DNA from: Terrimonas sp.
GTDB lineage: Bacteria; Bacteroidota; Bacteroidia; Chitinophagales; Chitinophagaceae
Direction of reading: 5' to 3'
NCBI GenBank assembly: GCA_016125075.1
Contig: WGMO01000014.1
Location: forward strand, 163,834 to 227,833
DNA length: 64,000 bases
Within the stretch, counting starts at the first letter, position 1; each line of letters starts with the position of its first letter. A model generated the notes under the pieces. It did not search any database. It saw nothing but the letters and a program-made list of their open reading frames with translations, and was not told the origin of the DNA. A program made the translations under genes and the position numbers. This document shows positions 19,142 through 27,221 of the stretch, in pieces.

Positions 19142-19149
19142 CAAAGATA
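19142..19149 (-). promoter_or_regulatory. Promoter -7 element of purK, almost abutting the ATG
   Basis: Minus-strand TATCTTTG, an exact TAnnTTTG match, ends 4 nt before the purK ATG. Transcription starting the usual few bases downstream would begin at or next to the start codon, so a leaderless or near-leaderless mRNA is predicted. Confidence 0.6.
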
Positions 19150-19403
19150 AAGGCTGGAAGCAGAATCTTCATTTGTGTTTCGAATAAATGACAACTGGGT
19201 ATTCCGTTTATATTTTTTAGTTTTGTACACAATATGCGACCTGATTTTTCCCATAAGATATTCTCCGACAGGCGTACGCACTATAATTTGTTGATGGAAA
19301 CGCTGGCGCTGGAACATCCCTGCACCTGAACCTGCCCAGGTGATGATCGCTATCTTAAACAGGTCGATGAGCCCATTCTATTCAATTAATTTTAATTCAG
19401 CAT

Positions 19404-20537
19404 ATGTCAACAAACGTTGAAACCCGAACGAATCCGGCAAAACAGGCAGATTTCCTCCCATTACTGGGTACAGATTATGTAGAACTCTATGTAGGAAATG
19501 CGAAACAGGCGGCCCATTATTATATGAGCGCTTTTGGTTTCCAGTCATTGGCGTATGCCGGTCCTGAAACCGGTATAAAGGATAAAGTGAGTTATGCAGT
19601 AAACCAGCACAAATTAACCTTGTTGCTGACCACACCACTCAGGGCCAATAACCCTGTCGCCGATCATATTTATAAACATGGAGATGGGGTAAAGAACCTG
19701 GCTTTACGGGTGGATGATGCCACAAAGGCCTGGGAAGAGACAACAAAAAGAGGTGCCAGAAGTTTTTTATCACCCACTATATTAAAGGATAATGACGGGG
19801 AACTGGTGATGAGCGGGATCCATACTTATGGCGAAACGGTGCATTTATTCATCGAAAGGAATAATTATTCAGGGGCTTTTATGCCGGGATTCAGAAAATG
19901 GGAGAATGAATATTTTAAACCGGCTGATACCGGCTTATTGTATGTCGATCATTGTGTCGGCAATGTAGGATGGAACCAAATGAACAAATGGGTTGAATTT
20001 TACGAACAGGTTATGGGATTCCGCAATATCCTTTCCTTCGATGATAGTGATATATCAACCGAATATTCTGCCCTGATGAGTAAAGTGATGAGCAATGGAA
20101 ACGGGTATGTAAAATTCCCCATCAACGAACCGGCGGAAGGAAAAAAGAAAAGCCAGGTAGAGGAATACCTTGAATTTTATGACGGGGAGGGTTGTCAGCA
20201 TGTAGCCATGGCTACCAATGATATTGTACATACGGTTACCGAACTTCGAAACAGGGGGGTAGAATTTCTTCGTGTTCCTACTACGTATTATGATGACCTG
20301 CTTGACCGGGTCGGTCAAATTGACGAGGACCTCGGGCCCCTGAAAGAACTGGGTATATTGGTGGACAGGGATGACGAGGGCTATCTATTGCAACTGTTTA
20401 CCAAGCCGGTAGAAGACAGACCTACACTTTTTTTTGAAATAATACAACGTAAGGGTGCGAAGAGTTTTGGCAAGGGAAATTTCAAGGCCCTCTTCGAAGC
20501 CATCGAAAGAGAGCAGGAACAAAGAGGTAATTTATAG
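19404..20537 (+). CDS. hppD: 4-hydroxyphenylpyruvate dioxygenase
   Basis: A 377-residue Fe(II) dioxygenase turning 4-hydroxyphenylpyruvate into homogentisate in tyrosine breakdown. The iron ligands are identifiable: His183 in V-D-H-C-V-G-N-V, His266 in G-C-Q-H-V-A-M-A-T, and Glu345 in L-F-F-E-I-I-Q-R. The N-terminal half is the degenerate VOC domain, as usual. The ATG at 19404 gives the expected length. It stands alone, followed by a strong terminator; homogentisate dioxygenase and fumarylacetoacetase are not in the window. Confidence 0.96.
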   Translation: MSTNVETRTNPAKQADFLPLLGTDYVELYVGNAKQAAHYYMSAFGFQSLAYAGPETGIKDKVSYAVNQHKLTLLLTTPLRANNPVADHIYKHGDGVKNLALRVDDATKAWEETTKRGARSFLSPTILKDNDGELVMSGIHTYGETVHLFIERNNYSGAFMPGFRKWENEYFKPADTGLLYVDHCVGNVGWNQMNKWVEFYEQVMGFRNILSFDDSDISTEYSALMSKVMSNGNGYVKFPINEPAEGKKKSQVEEYLEFYDGEGCQHVAMATNDIVHTVTELRNRGVEFLRVPTTYYDDLLDRVGQIDEDLGPLKELGILVDRDDEGYLLQLFTKPVEDRPTLFFEIIQRKGAKSFGKGNFKALFEAIEREQEQRGNL

Positions 20538-20543
20538 ATAATT

Positions 20544-20576
20544 AACCCCTTAAATTTTTAAGGGGTTCTTTTTTTT
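20544..20576 (+). terminator. Rho-independent terminator after hppD
   Basis: A perfect inverted repeat (AACCCCTTAAA / TTTAAGGGGTT, 20544-20554 with 20557-20567) starts 7 nt after the hppD stop and runs into an eight-T tract. Confidence 0.9.
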
Positions 20577-20654
20577 ATACTATTTTTATATAAATTTCAC
20601 AATAACCTGATACCAGCCTTGCAATATTATCGTTAAGAAACCAGGAAATCAATT

Positions 20655-21836
20655 ATGAAAAACCTAACCCTGTTGATACTTGTTTTATCCTGCTCGTCCA
20701 TTACCGTTTTTTCCCAGAACGGAGGTTATGGTGCTTCCTTTACTTCTTCCAGTTCATTTATTGACATGCAGCGTACTTTGCCCCGGCCCGGTGACGCGTT
20801 GAAAAGAAAGGAGGATACCCTCCAAAAGCAGTTTGAAGAAAAAAAACTGGAGTGGCCTGCCAAATATGTTTATATCCGCTCGTTCAAATATGACAGCGAA
20901 CTGGAGTTGTGGGTGAAGAACGAAAGAAATGAAAAATTCAAGCTTTTTAAAAAGTACAAAGTATGTGCCCTGGCCGGGACGCTGGGACCCAAACGTTTTG
21001 AAGGAGATTACCAGGTACCGGAAGGATTTTATTATATCAATGAGTTTAACCCTAACAGCAGTTATCACTTATCGCTGGGATTGAATTATCCCAATGTTTC
21101 AGACAGGATGCTCAGTGACAGCTATAAGCCCGGCGGGGATATTTATATCCATGGCAGCTGCGTGACAGTGGGTTGCATACCCCTTACCGATCCGATGATC
21201 GAAGAGGTCTATATTATTGCCGCACATGCACAGAATGAAGGTCAGGATTTTATTCCTGTTCATATTTTCCCTATCCGGTATAATGTGAAAAAAAGCGTTG
21301 ATTATCTCGCTAAAATGACAAAGACCGATGAGGAACTGAAAACCTTTGAATCAAAACTGGAGGGGGCATTTGATTATTTTGAACAATATCATCAGTTACC
21401 TGTGATCATGACCGATGAGGATGGCGGCTATGTGGTTGGAAATTTAAAAAGTTTTCAACCAGCCGTGAAAGTGGAAAGGATCGCAAAACCCCATAAAACA
21501 AGGGTGGTTCAGAACCTTGCTGATGTAGTGCACCAATGGCCGGTTTATCCCGGTGGCGGCCAGGTTATGCTTGATTTTTTGAATACCGTTGGTAAACAGA
21601 TGGGTGATATGCTGCCCGAAAATATAAACAAGGCCTTTGTACAGGTTCAGTTTATCATCGATGCGGATGGAACCCCGGTAAACTTTAAAGTACTTCGCGG
21701 TGTGGAAAATGATTTTGATGATGAACTGATCACGCAACTGGAAGAAAAAATGGCTAAATGGAAACCTGCACTCCTGAATAACAAGCCGGTAGCGAAGTTG
21801 ATGAAACAAAATATTGAAATCATTCGCCCTGAATAA
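20655..21836 (+). CDS. YafK-type L,D-transpeptidase fused to a TonB C-terminal domain
   Basis: A 393-residue exported protein with a signal peptide ending near ITVFSQ (residue 21). Residues about 67-210 form a YkuD/L,D-transpeptidase catalytic domain of the short-spaced YafK (DpaA) type: the active site reads I-H-G-S-C-V-T-V-G-C-I-P-L-T-D, His166 and Cys174 only eight residues apart. Residues about 293-393 look like a Bacteroidota TonB C-terminal domain: P-V-Y-P-G-G, then V-Q-V-Q-F-I-I-D-A-D-G and a W-K-P-A block. The first part should cut or form links in peptidoglycan (E. coli YafK removes Lpp from it); the second may bind an outer-membrane partner. The alpha/beta hydrolase gene starts 5 nt after its stop. 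Confidence 0.82.
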   Translation: MKNLTLLILVLSCSSITVFSQNGGYGASFTSSSSFIDMQRTLPRPGDALKRKEDTLQKQFEEKKLEWPAKYVYIRSFKYDSELELWVKNERNEKFKLFKKYKVCALAGTLGPKRFEGDYQVPEGFYYINEFNPNSSYHLSLGLNYPNVSDRMLSDSYKPGGDIYIHGSCVTVGCIPLTDPMIEEVYIIAAHAQNEGQDFIPVHIFPIRYNVKKSVDYLAKMTKTDEELKTFESKLEGAFDYFEQYHQLPVIMTDEDGGYVVGNLKSFQPAVKVERIAKPHKTRVVQNLADVVHQWPVYPGGGQVMLDFLNTVGKQMGDMLPENINKAFVQVQFIIDADGTPVNFKVLRGVENDFDDELITQLEEKMAKWKPALLNNKPVAKLMKQNIEIIRPE

Positions 21837-21841
21837 TCACC

Positions 21842-22501
21842 TTGAAAGTCTACTTTATACCCGGACTGGGCGCTGATCGACGGGTCTTCAAACATATCAG
21901 ATTACCCAACGGATTTGATCCGGTTTACCTGGAATGGCTGGTTCCGGAAAAAAAAGAATCCCTTAAACATTACGCCAGCCGTTTATCCGAAAGTATCGAT
22001 GACCGGGAGGATTTTGTCCTCTGCGGACTTTCATTTGGTGGTATGCTGGCTTCGGAAATATCGATGTATAAAAAACCTGCCTTACTGGTTTTGATTTCCA
22101 GCATACCTGTTTCTTCACAACTGCCGGGTTATTACCGCAAGGCTGCTGCCATAGGGTTACACAAAATAATCCCGGTCTCGTTTTTTAAATCGGCAGCATT
22201 GATCAAACGCATATTTACAACTGAAACGGAGGCTGAAAAAAAAATGCTGCGCGAAATGATACGGGAGGTTGACCCGGCGTTTATTGATTGGGCCCTGCAG
22301 GCCATCCTGGATTGGAAAAAAGAAGAATGGCCCACTCATTATATCCATATTCACGGTGCCAGCGATGAATTATTACCCGTTCGGTATACAAAACCCACCC
22401 ATATTCTTCAAAAAGCGGGGCACCTGGCGGTATTGAACCAGGCTGCGGGGATTAACGCCATCCTTTCGGCCCAGTTTCAGGGGTTAGTCGTCAATACCTG
22501 A
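21842..22501 (+). CDS. Alpha/beta hydrolase, TTG start
   Basis: A 219-residue serine hydrolase-like protein. The nucleophile elbow G-L-S-F-G-G is near residue 62, the N-terminus carries the oxyanion-region F-I-P-G-L-G-A-D, and a late A-G-H motif (residue ~184) supplies the His. No ATG fits: the frame is closed by a stop 10 nt upstream of the TTG at 21842, and the next Met is inside the nucleophile region, so TTG is taken as the start. The 3' end overlaps the convergent aspartate kinase gene by 25 nt. Substrate unknown. Confidence 0.8.
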   Translation: MKVYFIPGLGADRRVFKHIRLPNGFDPVYLEWLVPEKKESLKHYASRLSESIDDREDFVLCGLSFGGMLASEISMYKKPALLVLISSIPVSSQLPGYYRKAAAIGLHKIIPVSFFKSAALIKRIFTTETEAEKKMLREMIREVDPAFIDWALQAILDWKKEEWPTHYIHIHGASDELLPVRYTKPTHILQKAGHLAVLNQAAGINAILSAQFQGLVVNT

Positions 22502-23745
22502 ATGGTTGCTGTTGTCTGTTGCCGCAACAGGATTTTTTTACTGCCTACTAGCTTTTCAAAAATATCCCTGTTATAATGCCGGATGGTCAGTAACTGCATC
22601 CCTTTGATCACCTGTACCTCAAAAATAGCGGATGCCTCCAAAGCCAGTTTTTCAATTTTATCCTGCCGGTTATCCAAAACACATAAGAAAGTGATTGCGC
22701 CATTCTGGGTAAGATTGGGTTTGATGTTCAATTGCTGGAAGAGGCGGTAAAGTGTGGTCAGGGGTTCACCCTCGACAAATGAAAAATCTTTTGATTTCAT
22801 CTGTATCAGGACTTGGTCCTCTTTCAGCACGATGATCGGGGGCAGGTCCTTCAATACCTGTTTTTTAATAACGGTTCCGGGCAGGGAAGGATCCAGGAAA
22901 CATTTGGCATAAAGCGGGATCAGCTTATTCTGTAATGGCTTGATCGTTTTTGGATGAATGACCTGTGCCCCATAATAGGCCATTTCAATGACTTCCGTAT
23001 AGTTGAGTTCGCTGATCACTTTTGCATCCAGAAAATGTTTGGGGTCTGCATTCATGACCCCTTCCACATCTTTCCAGATGGTCAGGCTTTCCGCATCAAG
23101 CATATTGGCAAAAATGGCCCCGGTATAATCACTTCCTTCGCGCCCAAGGGTGGTACTCTCATTTTCATCGGTAGCCCCGATAAACCCCTGGGTAAGGACA
23201 ATCCCGGTTGTATGCAGTTGGGGGATGATGATGTCTTTAACATGTTGCAGGGTCTGCTCCTGGTTGACGATGGCATCCCGGAAATTATCATCCGTTCTCA
23301 ACACATCCCGTACATCAACCCAAGTATTCCGGATCCCGGTTTCATTGAGGTAAGCACTGATGATGGAAGTCGATAAAAGTTCCCCTACACATACAATCTG
23401 GTCATAATAATAATCGAATTCCCTGACCGGCTGATCATAGAGCAGCCATTCCACTTCCGTAAAAAAATTACTGAGTTGTTCTGCACAGGCCAGGTAATGG
23501 GTGACCAGTACATATTTTGCAGTGGTTAAGTGCTGCTGTTTTACCTGTCCGAAAAGCAGAAGTGCGTCATCTTTTCTACCTTCATAAAATGCAGTCGCCA
23601 CTTTTTCAAGGGCATTGGTGGTTTTGCCCATGGCGGAAATGATGATCATGAGCTGCTCACCCGGAAACTGGTTGATGATAAGCGGAATGTTTTTGATTCT
23701 TTCTACACTATTTACCGATGCCCCGCCAAATTTGAATACTTTCAT
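22477..23745 (-). CDS. lysC: Aspartate kinase (monofunctional)
   Basis: A 422-residue enzyme phosphorylating aspartate, the entry to lysine, threonine and methionine synthesis. The N-terminus MKVFKFGGASV is the family signature; the catalytic domain includes T-T-L-G-R-E-G-S-D-Y-T-G near residue 218, and a C-terminal ACT-type regulatory region follows (from about residue 295). The start is put at 23745 because the 12 residues before that Met do not resemble the family. It is transcribed toward the alpha/beta hydrolase gene and overlaps its 3' end. Isoform (lysC or a ThrA-like stand-alone kinase) cannot be settled. Confidence 0.88.
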   Translation of the reverse strand: MKVFKFGGASVNSVERIKNIPLIINQFPGEQLMIIISAMGKTTNALEKVATAFYEGRKDDALLLFGQVKQQHLTTAKYVLVTHYLACAEQLSNFFTEVEWLLYDQPVREFDYYYDQIVCVGELLSTSIISAYLNETGIRNTWVDVRDVLRTDDNFRDAIVNQEQTLQHVKDIIIPQLHTTGIVLTQGFIGATDENESTTLGREGSDYTGAIFANMLDAESLTIWKDVEGVMNADPKHFLDAKVISELNYTEVIEMAYYGAQVIHPKTIKPLQNKLIPLYAKCFLDPSLPGTVIKKQVLKDLPPIIVLKEDQVLIQMKSKDFSFVEGEPLTTLYRLFQQLNIKPNLTQNGAITFLCVLDNRQDKIEKLALEASAIFEVQVIKGMQLLTIRHYNRDIFEKLVGSKKILLRQQTTATIQVLTTNP

Positions 23746-23844
23746 ATAGATCGTGTACTGAATACATTGATAAATCTGCAAATGTCGTAATATTTCCTAT
23801 TAACAGGGTGGTTCTTCCTTTTTTTCAACTCTGACTTTATACCT

Positions 23845-23852
23845 TACATTTG
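23845..23852 (+). promoter_or_regulatory. Promoter -7 element of the fbp operon
   Basis: TACATTTG is an exact TAnnTTTG match, 33 nt before the fbp ATG. It overlaps the TTG at 23850 that an extended open frame could use, which argues against that earlier start. Confidence 0.55.
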
Positions 23853-23885
23853 TCCCTATCTGTTATTCCAAAAAAATCGCTGAAT

Positions 23886-24896
23886 ATGATCGTGAACCGT
23901 AAGGTGCTGACACTGGACGAATTTACCATTCAACAGCTGCGGAATTTTCCCCATGCTACCGGAGAATTAAGCAGTTTGTTGCGGGATATCGGCCTGGCGG
24001 CCAAACGCGTCAATGTGGAAGTCAATAAAGCGGGGCTGGTGGATATCCTGGGGGATGATGGTTCCGTGAACGTACAGGGAGAAGACGTAAAAAAGCTGGA
24101 TGTGTTTGCTAATAACCAGTTTACGGGTGTCCTTCAGCATGGTATCAGTTGTGCTGGCATTGCCAGTGAGGAAATTGATGATTATATCGCATTTGAAGAC
24201 GAAGTGAGTAAGCACTCCAAATATGTTTGTTTATATGACCCCCTCGACGGAAGCGGAAACATCGATGTGAATGTTTCCATCGGCACAATATTCGGGGTCT
24301 ATAAACGGGTAACACCGCTGGGTAGCACCGCTTCCCGGGAGGACTTTCTCCAGGCCGGTGTGCAACAGGTGGCTGCCGGATATATAGTTTATGGTTCATC
24401 AACCATGCTGGTATATGCCACCCGCAGGGGGGTGAATGGTTTTACCCTGGATCCCTCGATCGGGGAGTTTTGCCTCAGCCATCCAGATATCAAATGCCCG
24501 GATGCCGGGAATATCTATTCGGTTAACCATGGCCATTTTTTCCGTTACGAAAAAGGGGTACAGGATTATATCCAGCGCTGCCAGGGGAAAACAAAAGAAA
24601 ACGGGGGGCCCTATACCCAACGGTATATCGGGAGTATGGTGTCGGATGTGCACCGTAACCTGATCAAAGGAGGGATCTTTATGTATCCCGGAACGACCGA
24701 CAAACCGGAAGGGAAACTGCGATTGATGTATGAATGTAATCCTTTCGCATTTATCATGGAAGTGGCAGGGGGAAAGGCGACCGATGGTAAGAAAAGAATA
24801 CTGGATATCGTTCCCCAGAAATTACACCAGCGGACTCCTTTTTTTGTGGGCAGCAAATCCATGATGGAAGAATTAGAACTTTGTTTAAATCAATAA
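23886..24896 (+). CDS. fbp: Fructose-1,6-bisphosphatase, class I
   Basis: A 336-residue gluconeogenic enzyme hydrolysing fructose-1,6-bisphosphate to fructose-6-phosphate. Metal-site motif Y-D-P-L-D-G-S-G-N-I-D near residue 115 and the C-terminal block I-M-E-V-A-G-G-K-A-T-D-G identify the class. The start ATG 23886 (MIVNRKVLTLDEF) matches the family N-terminus; 12 extra in-frame residues upstream overlap the promoter element. It heads a close-packed set of five genes (gaps 1, 11, 1 and 32 nt). Confidence 0.95.
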   Translation: MIVNRKVLTLDEFTIQQLRNFPHATGELSSLLRDIGLAAKRVNVEVNKAGLVDILGDDGSVNVQGEDVKKLDVFANNQFTGVLQHGISCAGIASEEIDDYIAFEDEVSKHSKYVCLYDPLDGSGNIDVNVSIGTIFGVYKRVTPLGSTASREDFLQAGVQQVAAGYIVYGSSTMLVYATRRGVNGFTLDPSIGEFCLSHPDIKCPDAGNIYSVNHGHFFRYEKGVQDYIQRCQGKTKENGGPYTQRYIGSMVSDVHRNLIKGGIFMYPGTTDKPEGKLRLMYECNPFAFIMEVAGGKATDGKKRILDIVPQKLHQRTPFFVGSKSMMEELELCLNQ

Positions 24897-24897
24897 T

Positions 24898-25656
24898 ATG
24901 AAAACGATCATTTCCGTAAAAGACCTGGTGAAGAATTATGGCAATTTCAATGCAGTGAAAGGGATCAGTTTTGAAGTGTACGAAGGGGAGATTTTCGGGT
25001 TACTGGGACCTAATGGCGCCGGGAAATCCACCACCCTCGAGATCATTGAAACCCTGCGTGAAAAAACCAGTGGTGAGGTCATCGTAGATGGGATCAACCT
25101 GGACAAAGAACCCGATGAAATAAAAAAGATCATAGGGGTACAATTACAGACAAGCGGCTATTATCCCAACCTGAACCTTACCGAACTGATCGGCCTGTTC
25201 AACGGTTTATATAACCGTACTGTTGATCCCGCTGCATTGCTGGATATGGTCAACTTACAGGAAAAAGCAAAAGCAAAGTTTAAGGAATTGAGCGGCGGAC
25301 AAAAACAAAGGTTTTCCGTTGCCACCACCCTGATCAACGACCCGAAAATCATTTTTCTCGATGAACCCACCACCGGTCTTGATCCGCAGGCAAGAAGAAG
25401 CCTTTGGGAACTGATTAAGAACATCAGGCAAAGAGGAACCACCGTTATTATCACAACCCATTATATGGATGAAGCGGAATATCTCTGCGACAGGGTGGCC
25501 ATTATCGATGCAGGGAAAATACTGGTGATGGATTCTCCCGACAAACTCATTGATGAACTGGTTGCTACGGGTTTTGAACGTCCCAAAGAAGTCAAGAAGG
25601 CGAACCTCGAAGACGTATTCATTTATCATACCGGCCATTCACTCCGGGAATCATAA
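24898..25656 (+). CDS. ABC transporter ATP-binding protein (no adjacent permease)
   Basis: A 252-residue ABC ATPase with Walker A (GPNGAGKST), signature (LSGGQKQRFSVA), Walker B (IIFLDEPTTGLDP) and switch His (ITTHYMDEAEYLCDR). The sequence is closest in style to the DrrA/CcmA drug or export type. Its start is one base after the fbp stop. The membrane partner is not here: the following gene is an FKBP, so the permease must be encoded elsewhere or the ATPase serves another purpose. Confidence 0.92.
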   Translation: MKTIISVKDLVKNYGNFNAVKGISFEVYEGEIFGLLGPNGAGKSTTLEIIETLREKTSGEVIVDGINLDKEPDEIKKIIGVQLQTSGYYPNLNLTELIGLFNGLYNRTVDPAALLDMVNLQEKAKAKFKELSGGQKQRFSVATTLINDPKIIFLDEPTTGLDPQARRSLWELIKNIRQRGTTVIITTHYMDEAEYLCDRVAIIDAGKILVMDSPDKLIDELVATGFERPKEVKKANLEDVFIYHTGHSLRES

Positions 25657-25667
25657 ATCAATTTAAA

Positions 25668-26102
25668 ATGAGCATACAGGATAAACTAAAACAATTTATG
25701 GCCAACAAAACAGATGCAGAAAAAGAGACCGGCAGGAAGTTCCTTGAAGAAAACCGGAAACGCGCTACCGTTACCGAACTGGAGGGGGGCTTGCAATACG
25801 AAATTATCACAACCGGAACCGGTCGCCAACCCCGGATCAGTGATAAGGTTAAAGCACATTATAAGGGAGCCTTACTGAACGGGAAGGAGTTTGATAACTC
25901 CTTTAAGCGGGGCCAGCCCTTTACCGCACCTTTAACCGCTCTTATAAAAGGCTGGCAGATAGCTATTCCCCTGATGCAGGAAGGCAGCAAATGGCGTTTA
26001 TGGATACCCTCAGAACTGGCATATGGAGACAGGGGAGCGGGCGCGGATATTCCGGGCGGTGCTACCCTGATGTTTGAAGTTGAACTCTTAGAAATTTTAT
26101 AA
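25668..26102 (+). CDS. FKBP-type peptidyl-prolyl cis-trans isomerase
   Basis: A 144-residue prolyl isomerase. Residues 1-35 are helical and resemble the tail of the FkpA/MIP dimerisation region. The FKBP domain (about 36-144) includes V-K-A-H-Y-K-G, F-D-N-S-F-K-R-G-Q-P-F, and L-A-Y-G-D-R-G-A-G. No signal peptide is present, so it should act in the cytoplasm. It sits 11 nt after the ABC ATPase and 1 nt before the DinB-like gene. Confidence 0.92.
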   Translation: MSIQDKLKQFMANKTDAEKETGRKFLEENRKRATVTELEGGLQYEIITTGTGRQPRISDKVKAHYKGALLNGKEFDNSFKRGQPFTAPLTALIKGWQIAIPLMQEGSKWRLWIPSELAYGDRGAGADIPGGATLMFEVELLEIL

Positions 26103-26103
26103 T

Positions 26104-26640
26104 ATGGAACAAAATACGGACCTCCGGTATCCTATTGGTCAATACGAGCCACAACCCTTTTCCATTGAACAGAAAATTGAATGGCTGGCCGATATAAAAT
26201 TTTTACCCCAGATACTGGAATCATCCATTCTCAATCTTGATGAAGCACAATTGCATACCCCTTACCGGGAAGGCGGATGGACCCTGAACCAGGTGGTACA
26301 TCATGTGGCAGACAGCCATATGAATGCATATTGCCGGTTTAAACTGGGGTTGACGGAAGAGAACCCGGTAATCAGGCCCTATGATGAAAAGGGTTGGGCC
26401 GAATTGAATGATGTTAAAAAATTACCGGTGAATATTTCCATCACTTTATTATATGCCCTGCATATCCGTTGGCATGAAATGCTAAAGAACATCCCGGATG
26501 ATGACTGGAATAACCGGACTGTCTTTCACCCCGAACACAAAAAGACCTTGCGTTTATGGTTCCTCCTGGGTATGTATGCCTGGCATGGGAAACATCATGT
26601 CGCCCATATCAATGCCCTGAGGGAGAGAATGGGTTGGTGA
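26104..26640 (+). CDS. DinB-fold bacillithiol transferase-like protein (YfiT/BstA family)
   Basis: A 178-residue protein of the DinB/YfiT four-helix family. Candidate metal ligands are the His residues in V-V-H-H-V-A-D-S-H near residue 66 and in W-H-G-K-H-H-V-A-H near residue 160. Members of the YfiT branch act as metal-dependent bacillithiol S-transferases (BstA), conjugating bacillithiol to toxic electrophiles. The presence of bshC and bshB1 nearby on the chromosome fits that role, though the assignment to BstA rather than another DinB member is inference. One base separates it from the FKBP gene. Confidence 0.78.
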   Translation: MEQNTDLRYPIGQYEPQPFSIEQKIEWLADIKFLPQILESSILNLDEAQLHTPYREGGWTLNQVVHHVADSHMNAYCRFKLGLTEENPVIRPYDEKGWAELNDVKKLPVNISITLLYALHIRWHEMLKNIPDDDWNNRTVFHPEHKKTLRLWFLLGMYAWHGKHHVAHINALRERMGW

Positions 26641-26672
26641 GGGCTGCATTGCATATAAAATCTCATTACCGC

Positions 26673-27221
26673 ATGAAATGGAAAATACTTTCATCGACCT
26701 ATTTGTTTAATGACCTATGGTTCAGGGTACGTAAGGACCGCTGTGAGACCCCCGAAGGCAAAATTGTAGATCCCTATTACGTCTATGAATTTCCAACCTG
26801 GGTGACAGCCTTTGCCCTCACGGAAGATAACAGGGTCGTTATGGTAAGGCAATACCGGCATGCTATTGATGAGGTGTGTATTGAAATTCCCGGGGGATGT
26901 GTGGATGATACCGATAATAGCCTGGAAACAGCCATTGCCAGGGAATTGCTCGAAGAGACCGGTTATCGCTTTTCTACCTATACATATCTTGGAAAAACTT
27001 CTTCCAACCCATCAACGAATAACAACTGGATGCATATGTTTCTCGCTAAAGGTGGTGTTAAGATTAAAGAACAGGAACTTGACGGAAATGAAGAGATTGA
27101 TGTGGAGCTGTACACGATTCCAGAATTGATCGGCATGATCAACAGAAAGGAGATCATCCAGTCCATGCATACGACAACCATTTTTTATGCATTGGAAAGT
27201 CTCGGTTACCTGAAATACTGA
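26673..27221 (+). CDS. Nudix hydrolase (ADP-ribose pyrophosphatase-like)
   Basis: A 182-residue Nudix protein expected to hydrolyse a nucleoside diphosphate derivative such as ADP-ribose. The core R-E-L-L-E-E-T-G-Y is intact, but the first half of the box departs from G-x5-E-x7-R: one residue is inserted and the upstream Glu is Asp (G-C-V-D-D-T-D-N). The essential catalytic glutamates in REXXEE are kept. ATG 26673 (MKWKILSS) is chosen because the longer frame begins inside the DinB-like gene. The 3' end overlaps convergent folC by 16 nt. Confidence 0.87.
   Translation: MKWKILSSTYLFNDLWFRVRKDRCETPEGKIVDPYYVYEFPTWVTAFALTEDNRVVMVRQYRHAIDEVCIEIPGGCVDDTDNSLETAIARELLEETGYRFSTYTYLGKTSSNPSTNNNWMHMFLAKGGVKIKEQELDGNEEIDVELYTIPELIGMINRKEIIQSMHTTTIFYALESLGYLKY

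Noticed and set aside
19138..19317. Longer N-terminus for purK
   Set aside because: The extension precedes a canonical PurK start and contains the consensus promoter element; it is unlikely to be translated.
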